In this document: in pieces, positions 1-7,890 of the stretch
Layout: each line of letters starts with the position of its first letter
How positions within the stretch are numbered: the first letter of the stretch is position 1
Assembly (NCBI RefSeq): GCF_028421645.1
Contig: NZ_CP116887.1
Coordinates: forward strand, 247,001-311,000
Length of the DNA: 64,000 nucleotides
Reading direction: 5' to 3'
Source of the DNA: Aneurinibacillus sp. Ricciae_BoGa-3
Lineage (GTDB): Bacteria; Bacillota; Bacilli; Aneurinibacillales; Aneurinibacillaceae
The notes under the pieces: model-generated
The model's database searches: none
What the model was told of the DNA's origin: nothing
What the model saw: the letters and a program-made list of their open reading frames with translations, nothing else
Position numbers and translations under genes: made by a program

Positions 1-239
1 CGCTTTACGACAAACACTTCTCCGGATGGCGAGATCAACTGGTTGTGCCGCGGGTGTCGAAACGTGCAGCCGCCCAGGAAATTAAATGGACGATGACTCA
101 GGATCCGATGCCGCTGTATTTTCCTGATTATCGCAACGTGTTTTTCACAGGGGACTGGTGCCAGGGTGAAGGGCAGCTTTCGGAGCTTTCATTCTCCAGC
201 GCATATGAGACAAGCAAACTAATTCTGCAAAAAGATTAA
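1..239 (+). CDS. C-terminal end of a probable FAD-dependent oxidoreductase (5' truncated by window)
   Basis: The reading frame is open from the first bases of the window and ends with TAA at 237-239, so only about 78 C-terminal residues are present and the start lies upstream. The tail contains the segment NVFFTGDW followed by a run SELSFSSAYETSKL. This resembles the closing FAD-binding motif of amine-oxidase or phytoene-desaturase-like flavoproteins, where an Asp after TG contacts the flavin and a helix like SAYESG follows. The assignment rests only on this tail; the substrate cannot be inferred. A strong terminator follows directly, so this is the last gene of its unit. Confidence 0.5.
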   Translation, partial: LYDKHFSGWRDQLVVPRVSKRAAAQEIKWTMTQDPMPLYFPDYRNVFFTGDWCQGEGQLSELSFSSAYETSKLILQKD

Positions 240-263
240 GCAGGGCATGCGCCCTGCTTTTTC
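239..263. terminator. Intrinsic terminator, probably shared by convergent genes
   Basis: A GC-rich stem (AGCAGGGC / GCCCTGCT, loop ATGC) is followed by a T-run on the plus strand. It sits between a plus-strand gene ending at 239 and a minus-strand gene ending at 263, so it probably serves both. Confidence 0.85.
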
Positions 264-415
264 TATTCTTCGTGATTTAACGCATCCTGGTGGCGTCTGT
301 CGTTGCGGTCCTGCTGAATCTCTCTTGCATACAGGCCGCTAACAGGCATCACTTCGAGGTCCTCTATAACGTTCTGCAAATTCTTATCGTGGCTCACTTT
401 ATTTTTTTTACCCAT
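263..415 (-). CDS. Small hydrophilic protein, 50 aa, function unknown
   Basis: The start ATG is at 415 and is preceded by AAGGGGGAACGAACG, a good ribosome site with proper spacing; longer starts further upstream have no such site. The product begins MGKKNKVSHDKN, is rich in Lys, Asp, Asn and Glu, and has no Cys and no membrane segment. It lies 13 bases downstream of the 115-residue gene on the same strand, so the two are probably co-transcribed. Small basic/acidic proteins of this kind are common in Bacillales, some being spore or stress proteins, but I do not recognise the family. Confidence 0.6.
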   Translation of the reverse strand: MGKKNKVSHDKNLQNVIEDLEVMPVSGLYAREIQQDRNDRRHQDALNHEE

Positions 416-428
416 CGTTCGTTCCCCC

Positions 429-776
429 TTATTGGTGTGTATCTTCTTGCAATGCCTGCGCACATTCGTGAATATGCCGAATGTAGTCGTCCAGCAAATG
501 GTTAACAGGAGCAGAACCATCTAAAATGGCCTCTCCCTCCTTGCGGCCTTTTCTAAAATCTACTTTCACTTCCCGGTCATCCATGTAGGAACAGGAAAAG
601 TCAAAGGAGTAACCGGTATGCCCCGCCGTATCGATATGGATTTGTACCGTACGCGGATTCCTCGGGTCGCCCGTTACTTTTACAGAATCCGTTGCATTAA
701 GAATGCCCGGGAGTGTTTGGCTCCAGGCCTCTACAAGTTCTTTTCCGCTGATTTTGGATTGTGGTTGGGATTCCAT
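429..776 (-). CDS. Conserved-looking cytosolic protein, 115 aa, unknown
   Basis: The start at ATG 776 is chosen because GGAGG lies 8 bases upstream; the longer GTG start at 785 would abut the ribosome site. The product has mixed alpha/beta character (an alternating beta-type stretch VQIHIDTAGHTGYSFDFS near residues 45-62, then a helical C-terminus), with no signal peptide or membrane helix. I do not recognise the family. It is the first gene of a likely two-gene minus-strand unit with the 50-residue gene. Confidence 0.6.
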   Translation of the reverse strand: MESQPQSKISGKELVEAWSQTLPGILNATDSVKVTGDPRNPRTVQIHIDTAGHTGYSFDFSCSYMDDREVKVDFRKGRKEGEAILDGSAPVNHLLDDYIRHIHECAQALQEDTHQ

Positions 777-958
777 CTTTGGCACCTCCGTTCTTTTTAT
801 TGTGTTATCGAAGCGGACCTTTTATTAGCCTAAATAACTGGAGGTTTTTACCTTGTTCATGAGGATAAATAGGTGCAGTATTCCTAACCTTATAAATACA
901 TTGTATAATAGGTAAAATGGTGTGATTTTTTTCACAAATATAAAATGGGGGGAGTATT

Positions 959-1078
959 ATGGATCTCGTCGTAATCAGGGAGTTGCGGCCAGGAATGGTC
1001 GTTGAAAAAGATGTTGTCTGCCCAAAAACCAAAAAACGGCGGTTCATTTTCATTTTATTTTGTGCAAAAAGCATGTAA
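959..1078 (+). pseudogene. 39-codon ORF resembling the extreme N-terminus of an HD-GYP phosphodiesterase
   Basis: ATG 959 has a strong ribosome site (GGGGGAG about 5 bases upstream). The encoded peptide begins with IRELRPGMVVEKDVV, which resembles the opening of HD-GYP c-di-GMP phosphodiesterases (pattern LRPGMVLAEDV). It then turns into low-complexity residues and stops after 39 codons. I read it as a gene start left after deletion of the remainder. It lies just upstream of a PilZ protein, which fits an old c-di-GMP locus. A functional short peptide cannot be excluded. Confidence 0.45.
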
Positions 1079-1196
1079 ATTTACTGATAACCATTTCTAT
1101 TTTTACCAAAGCTTAATATAATAGTTAGTATCATAGAATGTGTGGAGTCTAAAACAATAACATCCAAAGAACTAAGCGGGAAGGGAAAGCGATACC

Positions 1197-1589
1197 ATGT
1201 CAGATAACCCTACTAATAAACGGCATTTCTTTCGTCTACAGCTTAAAGAGCCTCTTGATGCTGAAATGAGTATTGTGCAGATTAAAGACCAGCGTATTGA
1301 AAGCAAAGAAACGCTGGTTAAAGTCGATAATATCAGCGGAGGTGGTCTCAAATATTTTTCAGATCTTAAAATGCCGGTATCTCATGAAATTGTGCTGGAA
1401 TTTAAGATGGAGTTAAACAAAGAACCTCTTACTCTTATGGGCTATAATGTTTGGCGGGTAGACAGGGAAGAGGGGGATTATGAATACGGCGTGCTGTTTA
1501 CCATTGATGAAGTTCTGCGTGAGCAGCTAACGGCGCTGGTGAACAAGACAGCAATTATATACAAGAAAAAGTACGTCCAGACCGTGTAG
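1197..1589 (+). CDS. PilZ-domain c-di-GMP-binding protein
   Basis: The 130-residue product carries both halves of the PilZ signature: RHFFR near residues 9-13 (RxxxR) and NISGGG near residues 45-50 (NxSxxG). In PilZ domains these bind cyclic di-GMP. The protein is little more than the single domain, so it probably acts as a c-di-GMP-responsive adaptor in the cytosol. The start ATG 1197 follows a purine-rich GGGAAGGGAAAG stretch. A terminator follows, so it is monocistronic. An HD-GYP-like remnant lies upstream. Confidence 0.85.
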   Translation: MSDNPTNKRHFFRLQLKEPLDAEMSIVQIKDQRIESKETLVKVDNISGGGLKYFSDLKMPVSHEIVLEFKMELNKEPLTLMGYNVWRVDREEGDYEYGVLFTIDEVLREQLTALVNKTAIIYKKKYVQTV

Positions 1590-1595
1590 GTCTAG

Positions 1596-1630
1596 AAAAA
1601 GCCAGGTTCTTTCAACCATCGGCTTTTTTG
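1596..1630 (+). terminator. Intrinsic terminator of the PilZ gene
   Basis: AAAAAGCC pairs with GGCTTTTTT across a loop of about 18 bases, immediately after the PilZ stop codon. Confidence 0.75.
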
Positions 1631-1868
1631 TGGTTATAAGACAAAAGGGACCGGGTTAATAGGTACAGCGAAGTCGTCCAAATTGATGGAATTTTTTCCG
1701 GAAATCTGGACGATTTTTTTTGCGTTTGTTTCCATCAAAATTCAAAAACAAATCAAACCGTTACATTTTACAAAGGATGTAGCGGTAGTGACAATAGTAA
1801 ATATTATTGGCATTGTTTTTGCTAATTTAAGTAAGCGTATACAATTTATCAAAGGAGGGTATTGGAGA

Positions 1869-3224
1869 ATGGGAATTATTTTGTTAATTATTTCATTAGG
1901 ACTGCTTATGTGGATGACTATGCGTGGAATCAACATTATTATTGCCGCTATTATATCGTCTTCCTTTGTAGCGATCACAGCAGGTCTCAATGTAGCTAAA
2001 GTTCTAACGGAAGCTTACATGAAAGGATTCACCGGATTTTTTGCCTCATGGTTTATTTTATTCCTCTTGGGAGCTGTATTTGGGAAAGTTATGTCAGATA
2101 CACGGGCGGCGGACTCCATTGCGAACGCTTTAATGAAATTCTTAGGGGAGAAATGGGCGGTTTTAGCAACCGTGTTAACCTGTGCAATTATGACGTATGG
2201 TGGCGTATCGCTTTTTGTGGTTGGATTCTCGGTTTATCCCTTAGCGGTTTCGCTGTTTAGAAGTGCAAATCTGCCAAGAAGATTTATCCCGGCTGCCATG
2301 ATTCTGGGCTCGGTATCCTTTACAATGACCATGCCCGGATCTCCTGAAATTCAGAACCTCATTCCTACTAAGTTCTTTCACACAACCCCATGGGCTGGTG
2401 GTGTGATCGGCATACTTATTGCTCTTGGCATTGCGGTGGCAGGATGTATGTACCTCATGTCTACGGTAAAAAAAGCAGTAGCACGGGGTGAGCGATATGA
2501 TGAGTATCCCGTTCAAGACCAGGCTGTGAATATGCAGGGCGGTGTCCATGAACTGGCAGCTGCCCAAGCCGAGTCTCTGCATGTGGCTGAAACTTCTCTG
2601 CCTCACTTCGGATTGGCGGTAATGCCGCTGATCGTTGTGGTTGTGAGCCTGGCGGTGATGACCAATGGATTTCATGTGGACTCTACTATCGCAGCAGTCT
2701 ACTCGATGGTGGCAGGCATTGTGATTGCCTGGTTGCTTATGTTCCGTTTCATTCGGGAATTCTGGGGTTCGCTGGCGGACGGTGCATCAGAATCCATTGT
2801 GGCGATCTCTAACACTTCTGCGGTTGTAGGTTTTGGTTCAGTTGTGGCGTTAACGCAAGGGTTTAAAGACGTGATTCACGTGGTAACCCATATGCCCGGG
2901 TCCCCATATCTTGGGCTTGGAATTGCCGTAACCATTATTGCCGGCATCACTGGTTCTGCTTCCGGCGGTCTGGGAATAGCCCTGCCCATTCTTGCGCCTA
3001 TCTACACGAAGATGGGTCTTGATCCAGGCGCCATGCACCGTATATCTGCACTTGCCTCAGGCGGCCTGGATGCTATGCCGCATAATGGGTATGTTGTTAC
3101 GCTTATCCGCTCCATTGCAAAAGACACGCACAAACGCGCTTATTGGCCGCTTGCTATGGTTAGCGTCGTCATTACCACGATTGGCCTCTTACTTGCGATT
3201 ATTCTTTTTTCTATCTTCCATTAA
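1869..3224 (+). CDS. GntP-family permease (gluconate/organic acid : H+ or Na+ symporter type)
   Basis: The start ATG 1869 follows AAAGGAGGG about 10 bases upstream; an open frame continues to 1683 but lacks a ribosome site. The 451-residue product has about a dozen hydrophobic helices, of which GIILLIISLGLLMWMTM is the first. It has the GntP-family pattern: a conserved SFTMTMPGSPEIQNLIP stretch near residue 150 and a C-terminal SGGLDAMPHNG motif. Family members import gluconate or related carboxylates; the substrate here is unknown. It stands alone between terminators. The close relation of the SGGLDAMPHNG region to other organic-acid transporters makes the family call firm and the substrate open. 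Confidence 0.85.
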   Translation: MGIILLIISLGLLMWMTMRGINIIIAAIISSSFVAITAGLNVAKVLTEAYMKGFTGFFASWFILFLLGAVFGKVMSDTRAADSIANALMKFLGEKWAVLATVLTCAIMTYGGVSLFVVGFSVYPLAVSLFRSANLPRRFIPAAMILGSVSFTMTMPGSPEIQNLIPTKFFHTTPWAGGVIGILIALGIAVAGCMYLMSTVKKAVARGERYDEYPVQDQAVNMQGGVHELAAAQAESLHVAETSLPHFGLAVMPLIVVVVSLAVMTNGFHVDSTIAAVYSMVAGIVIAWLLMFRFIREFWGSLADGASESIVAISNTSAVVGFGSVVALTQGFKDVIHVVTHMPGSPYLGLGIAVTIIAGITGSASGGLGIALPILAPIYTKMGLDPGAMHRISALASGGLDAMPHNGYVVTLIRSIAKDTHKRAYWPLAMVSVVITTIGLLLAIILFSIFH

Positions 3225-3266
3225 AAATAGGCAGCACAGTTCCGAATAAATAACGAGCAAGAATCG

Positions 3267-3296
3267 GGAGAACAGGTAATAGCTGTTCTCCTTTTC
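3267..3296 (+). terminator. Intrinsic terminator of the GntP-type permease gene
   Basis: Perfect 9-bp stem GGAGAACAG / CTGTTCTCC with a 7-base loop, followed by TTTT. Confidence 0.85.
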
Positions 3297-3372
3297 CGTA
3301 TATACCGATCGGACATACCCATGTTCTGTACCTGATGGAGATAAGAGTTGTGCGTATCGGAGGGGCATTGAC

Positions 3373-3409
3373 ATAATATATGTCAAAGACTGTAATTGAC
3401 ATATATTAT
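3373..3409. repeat. Perfect 14-bp AT-rich inverted repeat, candidate operator
   Basis: ATAATATATGTCAA at 3373-3386 is exactly repeated in reverse complement at 3396-3409, separated by 9 bases. There is no T-run after it, so it is not a normal terminator. It sits just before the 58-codon frame and the exosporium gene and could bind a dimeric regulator or form an RNA hairpin. Confidence 0.6.
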
Positions 3410-3427
3410 TCCGGAAGGATGCGTTGA

Positions 3428-3604
3428 GATGAAAGAAACAGGAAGCTGGAACAGCTTGAGCTGGAGAGGGCCAAACAAATCAGAATTGCCCGCTTGGCAT
3501 CCATTCTTCAACAGGGCAATAGCGAAATCGATAAAATAATTGATCAAGTGCTGGATCTTATCGAATCTGGTCATACGGAACAACTTAAACAGTTGCTTAA
3601 ATAA
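3428..3604 (+). pseudogene. 58-codon helical ORF lacking a start codon
   Basis: Codons 3428-3601 encode a very protein-like helical peptide (starting DERNRKLEQLELERAKQIRI, ending EQLKQLLK) closed by TAA. The frame is preceded directly by TGA at 3425-3427, and no ATG, GTG or TTG lies near its beginning. An ATG at 3419 in the same frame is followed by one codon and that TGA, so a nonsense change near the start is the simplest reading. It precedes an ExsC-like exosporium gene on the same strand, suggesting a former spore-surface operon partner. A minus-strand frame across the same bases is less protein-like. Confidence 0.45.
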
Positions 3605-3693
3605 TTGTTTGTTTGCATCAGTATTTATGTCCAAGCTAGCCACTCCCTTTTTACATAACTATGGATTATCAAAAAGTAAAGGGGGTGAGCTAA

Positions 3694-4113
3694 ATGAAAC
3701 GTATTATCGACTATAAGGCAACAGAACCCCGCCGCACATTTAATGTTGCAATCTCCACACCTATCACTACTTCTCCAACAAGGCTTGGTCTGGCTAGCTT
3801 GCGTGTAATGATACCAACGAACTCAAGCAACAATACGGTGGAACTAGTGGCAACGGTAGGTGTTCGCGGAGTAACAGGAATCTCTCAAATTCTGTTCCGG
3901 GTTTTCCGCGATGGTAAGCAAATTTTCAGCACACAGTCAGGCATCGAATCCGCGGGATCCGAGCAAAATTATACGGTAAGTTTCCAGGCGATTGATCGGA
4001 ATCTTGCTGCTGGCACCCACAAATATGTATTAACCGCAGAAAACAGAACAAGTGGCACAAGAGCGGATGTCGTTGGCCCTGTTTCTTTTAGCGCGCTGGT
4101 CATTAAGAATTAA
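3694..4113 (+). CDS. Exosporium protein C-like spore surface protein
   Basis: ATG 3694 is preceded by AAAGGGGGTGAGC. The 139-residue product opens with KRIIDYKATEPRR and continues with a beta-rich domain containing LGLASLRVMIPTNSSNN and LVATVGVRGVTGISQILFRVFR. This matches my memory of the ExsC (exosporium protein C) family of spore-forming bacilli. Such proteins are structural parts of the outer spore layer. It has no signal peptide, as expected for proteins deposited from the mother cell. It ends at a terminator and is probably under a mother-cell sigma factor, though I cannot identify that promoter. Confidence 0.7.
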   Translation: MKRIIDYKATEPRRTFNVAISTPITTSPTRLGLASLRVMIPTNSSNNTVELVATVGVRGVTGISQILFRVFRDGKQIFSTQSGIESAGSEQNYTVSFQAIDRNLAAGTHKYVLTAENRTSGTRADVVGPVSFSALVIKN

Positions 4114-4119
4114 GTACTA

Positions 4120-4151
4120 AGCAGCACCTCTTTAGGAGGTGCTGTTTTGCT
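4120..4151 (+). terminator. Intrinsic terminator of the exosporium gene
   Basis: AGCAGCACCTC / GAGGTGCTGTT stem with a 5-base loop, followed by a T-rich stretch. Confidence 0.85.
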
Positions 4152-4355
4152 TTGAGCAAATCTGCTTTAGTAGGTAAGAAACCTTTGTTATCGAAAAGTA
4201 AAGCTAAGATTGCCGGCGTTCGCTAGTTTGGCGCCAGCCGAAGTTGCTAATTACGCATTAATGTTTCCTTGATTGGATAATATATGGCTTAATTGCCGGG
4301 TTCTGTCTCCGAGGTTAAAAAGGGACAAAATATAGATAGATTAGGAGTGGTATTC

Positions 4356-5525
4356 ATGCCCAAGCTTAAAGTTGGAATTATCGGTACTGGATTTATTGGC
4401 CCGGTGCACGTCGAAGCTGTACGACGTTTGGGTTGGGCTGATATCGCTGCAATTGCGGGAAGCAGTCAGGCTGGAGCGGAACAGAAAGCACGGGAACTGG
4501 GGATACCCAATGCCTATGGAGACTACAGGCATATTGTTGAAGATCCAACGATTGATGTGATACACAATTGTACCCCCAATTATTTACACTACGGGATCAA
4601 CCGCGAGATTATTCGGGCGGGTAAGCATGTTTTATCAGAAAAACCGTTGGCCATGACCAGCGAAGAGTGCGCATCATTACTCCAGCTTGCAAAAGAATAC
4701 GACGTGGTGCATGCCGTTAACTTCAACTATCGCGCCTATTCCATGGTGCAGCAGGTAAAAGCAAGTATTTCCAGCGGACAGCTCGGAAAAATTAACCTGG
4801 TTCACGGAGGCTACTTGCAGGATTGGTTGCTTTATGAGACGGATTACAATTGGCGGCTGGAAGAACGGTATGGCGGAAAGATGCGTGCAGTGGCCGATAT
4901 CGGCTCTCACTGGGTGGATCTCATTCAATATGTGACTGGCCAGCGCATGACATCTGTATTCGCGGATTTAACGACCGTAATTCCGGTACGTAAGAAGCCA
5001 AAAGATAAAAGTCAGACCTTTCAGTCCGCAAGCAGCGACCAGGCAGCCTATGAGGACGTTCCCATATCGACGGAAGATTGCGCTGCCGTTATGTTCCGCA
5101 TGAATGGAGGCGCATTCGGCATGTTCATTGTGTCCCAGGTGAGTGCAGGCCGGAAGAATCGGTTAAGTTTCGAGGTCAACGGGAGTAAAACTTCTGCATA
5201 TTGGAATCAGGAGCAACCCGAACAATTGTGGATTGGCCATAGGGATAGACCAGATGAATTGCTGATGGCAGACCCGTCCCTGGTTGACCCGCAGGTTAAG
5301 CCTTTCGTGCATTACCCGAGCGGACATAACGAAGGCTGGGCTGACAGCGTGCGCAATACGATGCAGACATTTTACCGTACTGTTCTTGACAGGAAGGATT
5401 CTGAAAGCACCAAACATGATTTTGCGACTTTTGCGGATGGTTACCATTGTGTACGTGTTACAGAGGCCATTTTGCACAGCAGTCGAACACAGAGTTGGGT
5501 GGATATAGGCGATAAGGAGGATTAA
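4356..5525 (+). CDS. GFO/IDH/MocA-family NAD(P)-dependent oxidoreductase
   Basis: The start ATG 4356 has TTAGGAGTGG upstream; an upstream in-frame GTG/TTG extension lacks a site. The 389-residue product opens with a Rossmann motif, VGIIGTGFIGPVH (GxGxxG). It then has the family signature EKPLA near residue 97, where the Lys is catalytic, followed by the C-terminal substrate domain. Family members oxidise sugars, inositols or amino sugars. It is the first gene of a five-gene operon, with the next gene starting 2 bases after its stop, so it probably oxidises the same polyol-derived substrate that the downstream isomerases handle. Confidence 0.88.
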   Translation: MPKLKVGIIGTGFIGPVHVEAVRRLGWADIAAIAGSSQAGAEQKARELGIPNAYGDYRHIVEDPTIDVIHNCTPNYLHYGINREIIRAGKHVLSEKPLAMTSEECASLLQLAKEYDVVHAVNFNYRAYSMVQQVKASISSGQLGKINLVHGGYLQDWLLYETDYNWRLEERYGGKMRAVADIGSHWVDLIQYVTGQRMTSVFADLTTVIPVRKKPKDKSQTFQSASSDQAAYEDVPISTEDCAAVMFRMNGGAFGMFIVSQVSAGRKNRLSFEVNGSKTSAYWNQEQPEQLWIGHRDRPDELLMADPSLVDPQVKPFVHYPSGHNEGWADSVRNTMQTFYRTVLDRKDSESTKHDFATFADGYHCVRVTEAILHSSRTQSWVDIGDKED

Positions 5526-5527
5526 TC

Positions 5528-6499
5528 GTGCAAATTGGGGTACTAACCGTCCTCTACCAGGACAAACCCTTTGAAGAGGCACTTGACATTGTCCAGGAGT
5601 TTGGGCTGGAAGCGGTGGAGTTCGGGACAGGAAATTATCCCGGTAATGCGCACTGTAATCCGGCGGCTCTGTTGGAAGATAACAGAAACCTGGAAGCATT
5701 TCAGAGGGCTATTGCTAAGCGAAACTTGCGCATCAGCGCACTAAGCTGCCATGGAAATCCGCTGCACCCGCAAAAAGATGCCGCACTGGCATTTCATGAG
5801 ACTTGGCGCAAAACAGTCCTGCTGGCTGAGAAATTAGAGGTAGGTTGCGTAAACGTGTTTTCGGGCTGTGCGGGTGATTCAGAGCAATCGAAACACCCCA
5901 ATTGGGTAACCTGTGCCTGGCCGCCTGATTACCTGGAAGTGCTTAATTGGCAGTGGGAACAAAAGCTTATACCCTACTGGAAATCTGAAGCTGAATTTGC
6001 GCAGCAACATCATGTGGGCAAAATTGCGTTTGAAATGCATCCTGGTTTTATGGTGTATAACCCGGAAACGCTGCTGCAGCTGCGGCAGGCAGTGGGAAGC
6101 TCCATCGGGGCCAATTTTGACCCGAGCCACTTGCTCTGGCAGGGCATCGACCCAGTGGAGGCTATTAAGCTGCTTGGCAGCCATCAGGCAATCTTTCATG
6201 CGCATGCAAAGGACGTTTATTTGGATCACACCAATATTAAACGCAATGGCGTATTGGATACAAAACCGTATGGCGACATTGCCAACCGTTCCTGGACATT
6301 TCGCAGTGTGGGTTACGGCATGGAAGAAGCGACCTGGAAGCAGATTATCAGTATGCTGCGTGTCGTAGGGTACGACGATGTACTGAGCATCGAACATGAA
6401 GATGCTTTGGCGTCAGTGAGGGAAGGGTTTTCGAAGGCGGTGGACATGCTCAAGCGTTCGATCCTTCGTGAAGCCCCCGGCGAGATGTGGTGGGCATAA
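5528..6499 (+). CDS. Sugar phosphate isomerase/epimerase (xylose-isomerase-like TIM barrel)
   Basis: GTG 5528 is the start, with GGAGG 8 bases upstream overlapping the end of the previous gene. The 323-residue product shows the expected metal-binding series of this fold: a Glu in FEMHPGF, Asp and His in NFDPSHLLWQ, His in FHAHAKD and Glu in LSIEHED. These proteins isomerise or epimerise sugars or inosose-type compounds using a divalent metal. Tight coupling to the oxidoreductase gene suggests the two act in sequence. A C-terminal GEMWWA tail is seen in many paralogues. Confidence 0.85.
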   Translation: MQIGVLTVLYQDKPFEEALDIVQEFGLEAVEFGTGNYPGNAHCNPAALLEDNRNLEAFQRAIAKRNLRISALSCHGNPLHPQKDAALAFHETWRKTVLLAEKLEVGCVNVFSGCAGDSEQSKHPNWVTCAWPPDYLEVLNWQWEQKLIPYWKSEAEFAQQHHVGKIAFEMHPGFMVYNPETLLQLRQAVGSSIGANFDPSHLLWQGIDPVEAIKLLGSHQAIFHAHAKDVYLDHTNIKRNGVLDTKPYGDIANRSWTFRSVGYGMEEATWKQIISMLRVVGYDDVLSIEHEDALASVREGFSKAVDMLKRSILREAPGEMWWA

Positions 6500-6581
6500 A
6501 TGGGATGTGCTTCGGAGGATATGCAGGGTTTGGCTTAAGCAGCAAAATCTCACGTATAACGGCAAATGAGGTGATGATGAC

Positions 6582-7841
6582 ATGAATGAAGTTTCAGGTG
6601 GCGGAAGAAAGACGGTAATGGGGCTTCCAGCTGAACTAATTTGGGGCTATGTCGCAACTGTTATCTTTATGGTTGGCGATGGACTCGAACAGGGATGGCT
6701 GTCTCCGTACCTTATTGAGCGTGGGTTGACCGTCCAGCAATCCGCCACGCTTTTTGCGGTATACGGAGCGGTGTTAGCCGTTGCGTCGTACTTTTCCGGA
6801 GTGCTGACAGAAGCATGGGGGCCCCGAAGAGTAATGGCGGCAGGAATGGTGATCTGGCTGGTAGGTGAAGTGCTTTTTATCATCTACGGCATTCAGCGAA
6901 ATAATTATGCGGTTATGCTACCAACATACGCGATACGCGGGTTTGGCTATCCCTTATTTTGCTACTCGTTTTTAGTATGGGTGACGTACCGCAGTCCGCA
7001 ACATGTGCTGGCTACGGCAATTGGAATCTTCTGGGCGGCCTGGATTGCGGGAGTAAATGTTATTGGAAGCTACTATCCGGCCTACACGATCCCGTGGATT
7101 GGACCTATTGGTACATTATGGAGTGCAGTGATCTGGGTGCTTGTAGGCGGATTGCTTGGCATTTTTCTTGTTAAAGGAAAGGTCAGTGATGAGCCAGCCA
7201 ATCCCAAAGAAAAGCTCTCAAGTTTAATAAGCGGATTGACCATTTGCATCGAAAAACCAAAAGTGGCACTGTGTGGGATCGTCCGTACGATTAATACAAC
7301 AGGAATTGGTGCGCTGCCTGTGTTTTTTCCGCTGTACTTATCTTCCCAATATGGCATCAGCACCGAGCAGTGGCTCAAGATTTGGGGGACGATGTGGCTG
7401 GCCAATATTGCAGGTGACGTTGTTATCGCGTATATCAGCGACAAATGGCTCGGCTGGCGCAACACAGTCATGTGGATAGGAAGCGTTGGATGTGGCCTCG
7501 CTTCTTTAATATTGCTGTATATGCCCGAGTTTTTCGGCCGTAACTTGTGGTTGATTACCCTTGCCGGAATTTTCTATGGGGCGGCTCTTACAGGGTACGT
7601 GCCAATCTCGGCTATTGTAACGTCGCTTGCACCGGACAAGAAAGGGTCTGCCATGGCTGTCGTTAGTTTTGGTGCGGGATTGTCTTACTTTATATCGCCC
7701 GCCATCGTGGGATCCTTTATCGGTAGCATAGGGGTGCACGGGGTCATGTGGATATTCGCGATTCTTTACTTTATCAGTGCAATATTGATGATCTTCATTA
7801 GATTACCGGAGAGTACAGAAGTGCCCGCAACGGAAAACTAA
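6582..7841 (+). CDS. MFS permease of the polyol (RbtT/DalT/CsbX) type
   Basis: ATG 6582 follows GAGGTGATGATGAC. The 419-residue product has 12 predicted membrane helices and a central cytosolic loop near residues 200-225. The N-terminal stretch GDGLEQGWLSPYL and the loop segment EAWGPRRVMAAGM resemble the polyol permease branch of the major facilitator superfamily (ribitol, arabitol, and CsbX of Bacillus). It probably imports the substrate of the surrounding catabolic operon in symport with protons. An 82-base gap separates it from the isomerase gene without an obvious terminator. Confidence 0.82.
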   Translation: MNEVSGGGRKTVMGLPAELIWGYVATVIFMVGDGLEQGWLSPYLIERGLTVQQSATLFAVYGAVLAVASYFSGVLTEAWGPRRVMAAGMVIWLVGEVLFIIYGIQRNNYAVMLPTYAIRGFGYPLFCYSFLVWVTYRSPQHVLATAIGIFWAAWIAGVNVIGSYYPAYTIPWIGPIGTLWSAVIWVLVGGLLGIFLVKGKVSDEPANPKEKLSSLISGLTICIEKPKVALCGIVRTINTTGIGALPVFFPLYLSSQYGISTEQWLKIWGTMWLANIAGDVVIAYISDKWLGWRNTVMWIGSVGCGLASLILLYMPEFFGRNLWLITLAGIFYGAALTGYVPISAIVTSLAPDKKGSAMAVVSFGAGLSYFISPAIVGSFIGSIGVHGVMWIFAILYFISAILMIFIRLPESTEVPATEN

Positions 7842-7890
7842 TTTAGGGATGCATGATTCTAAAAGGACTTATTTCGAGGAGGAAAATGAG

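Noticed and set aside
805..1074. 89-codon minus-strand frame
   Set aside because: No ribosome site, unlikely composition, and it overlaps the HD-GYP-like start on the plus strand.
3383..3643. 86-codon minus-strand frame opposite the 58-codon helical ORF
   Set aside because: A ribosome-like AGGGAG exists, but the sequence is the shadow of a far more protein-like plus-strand frame.
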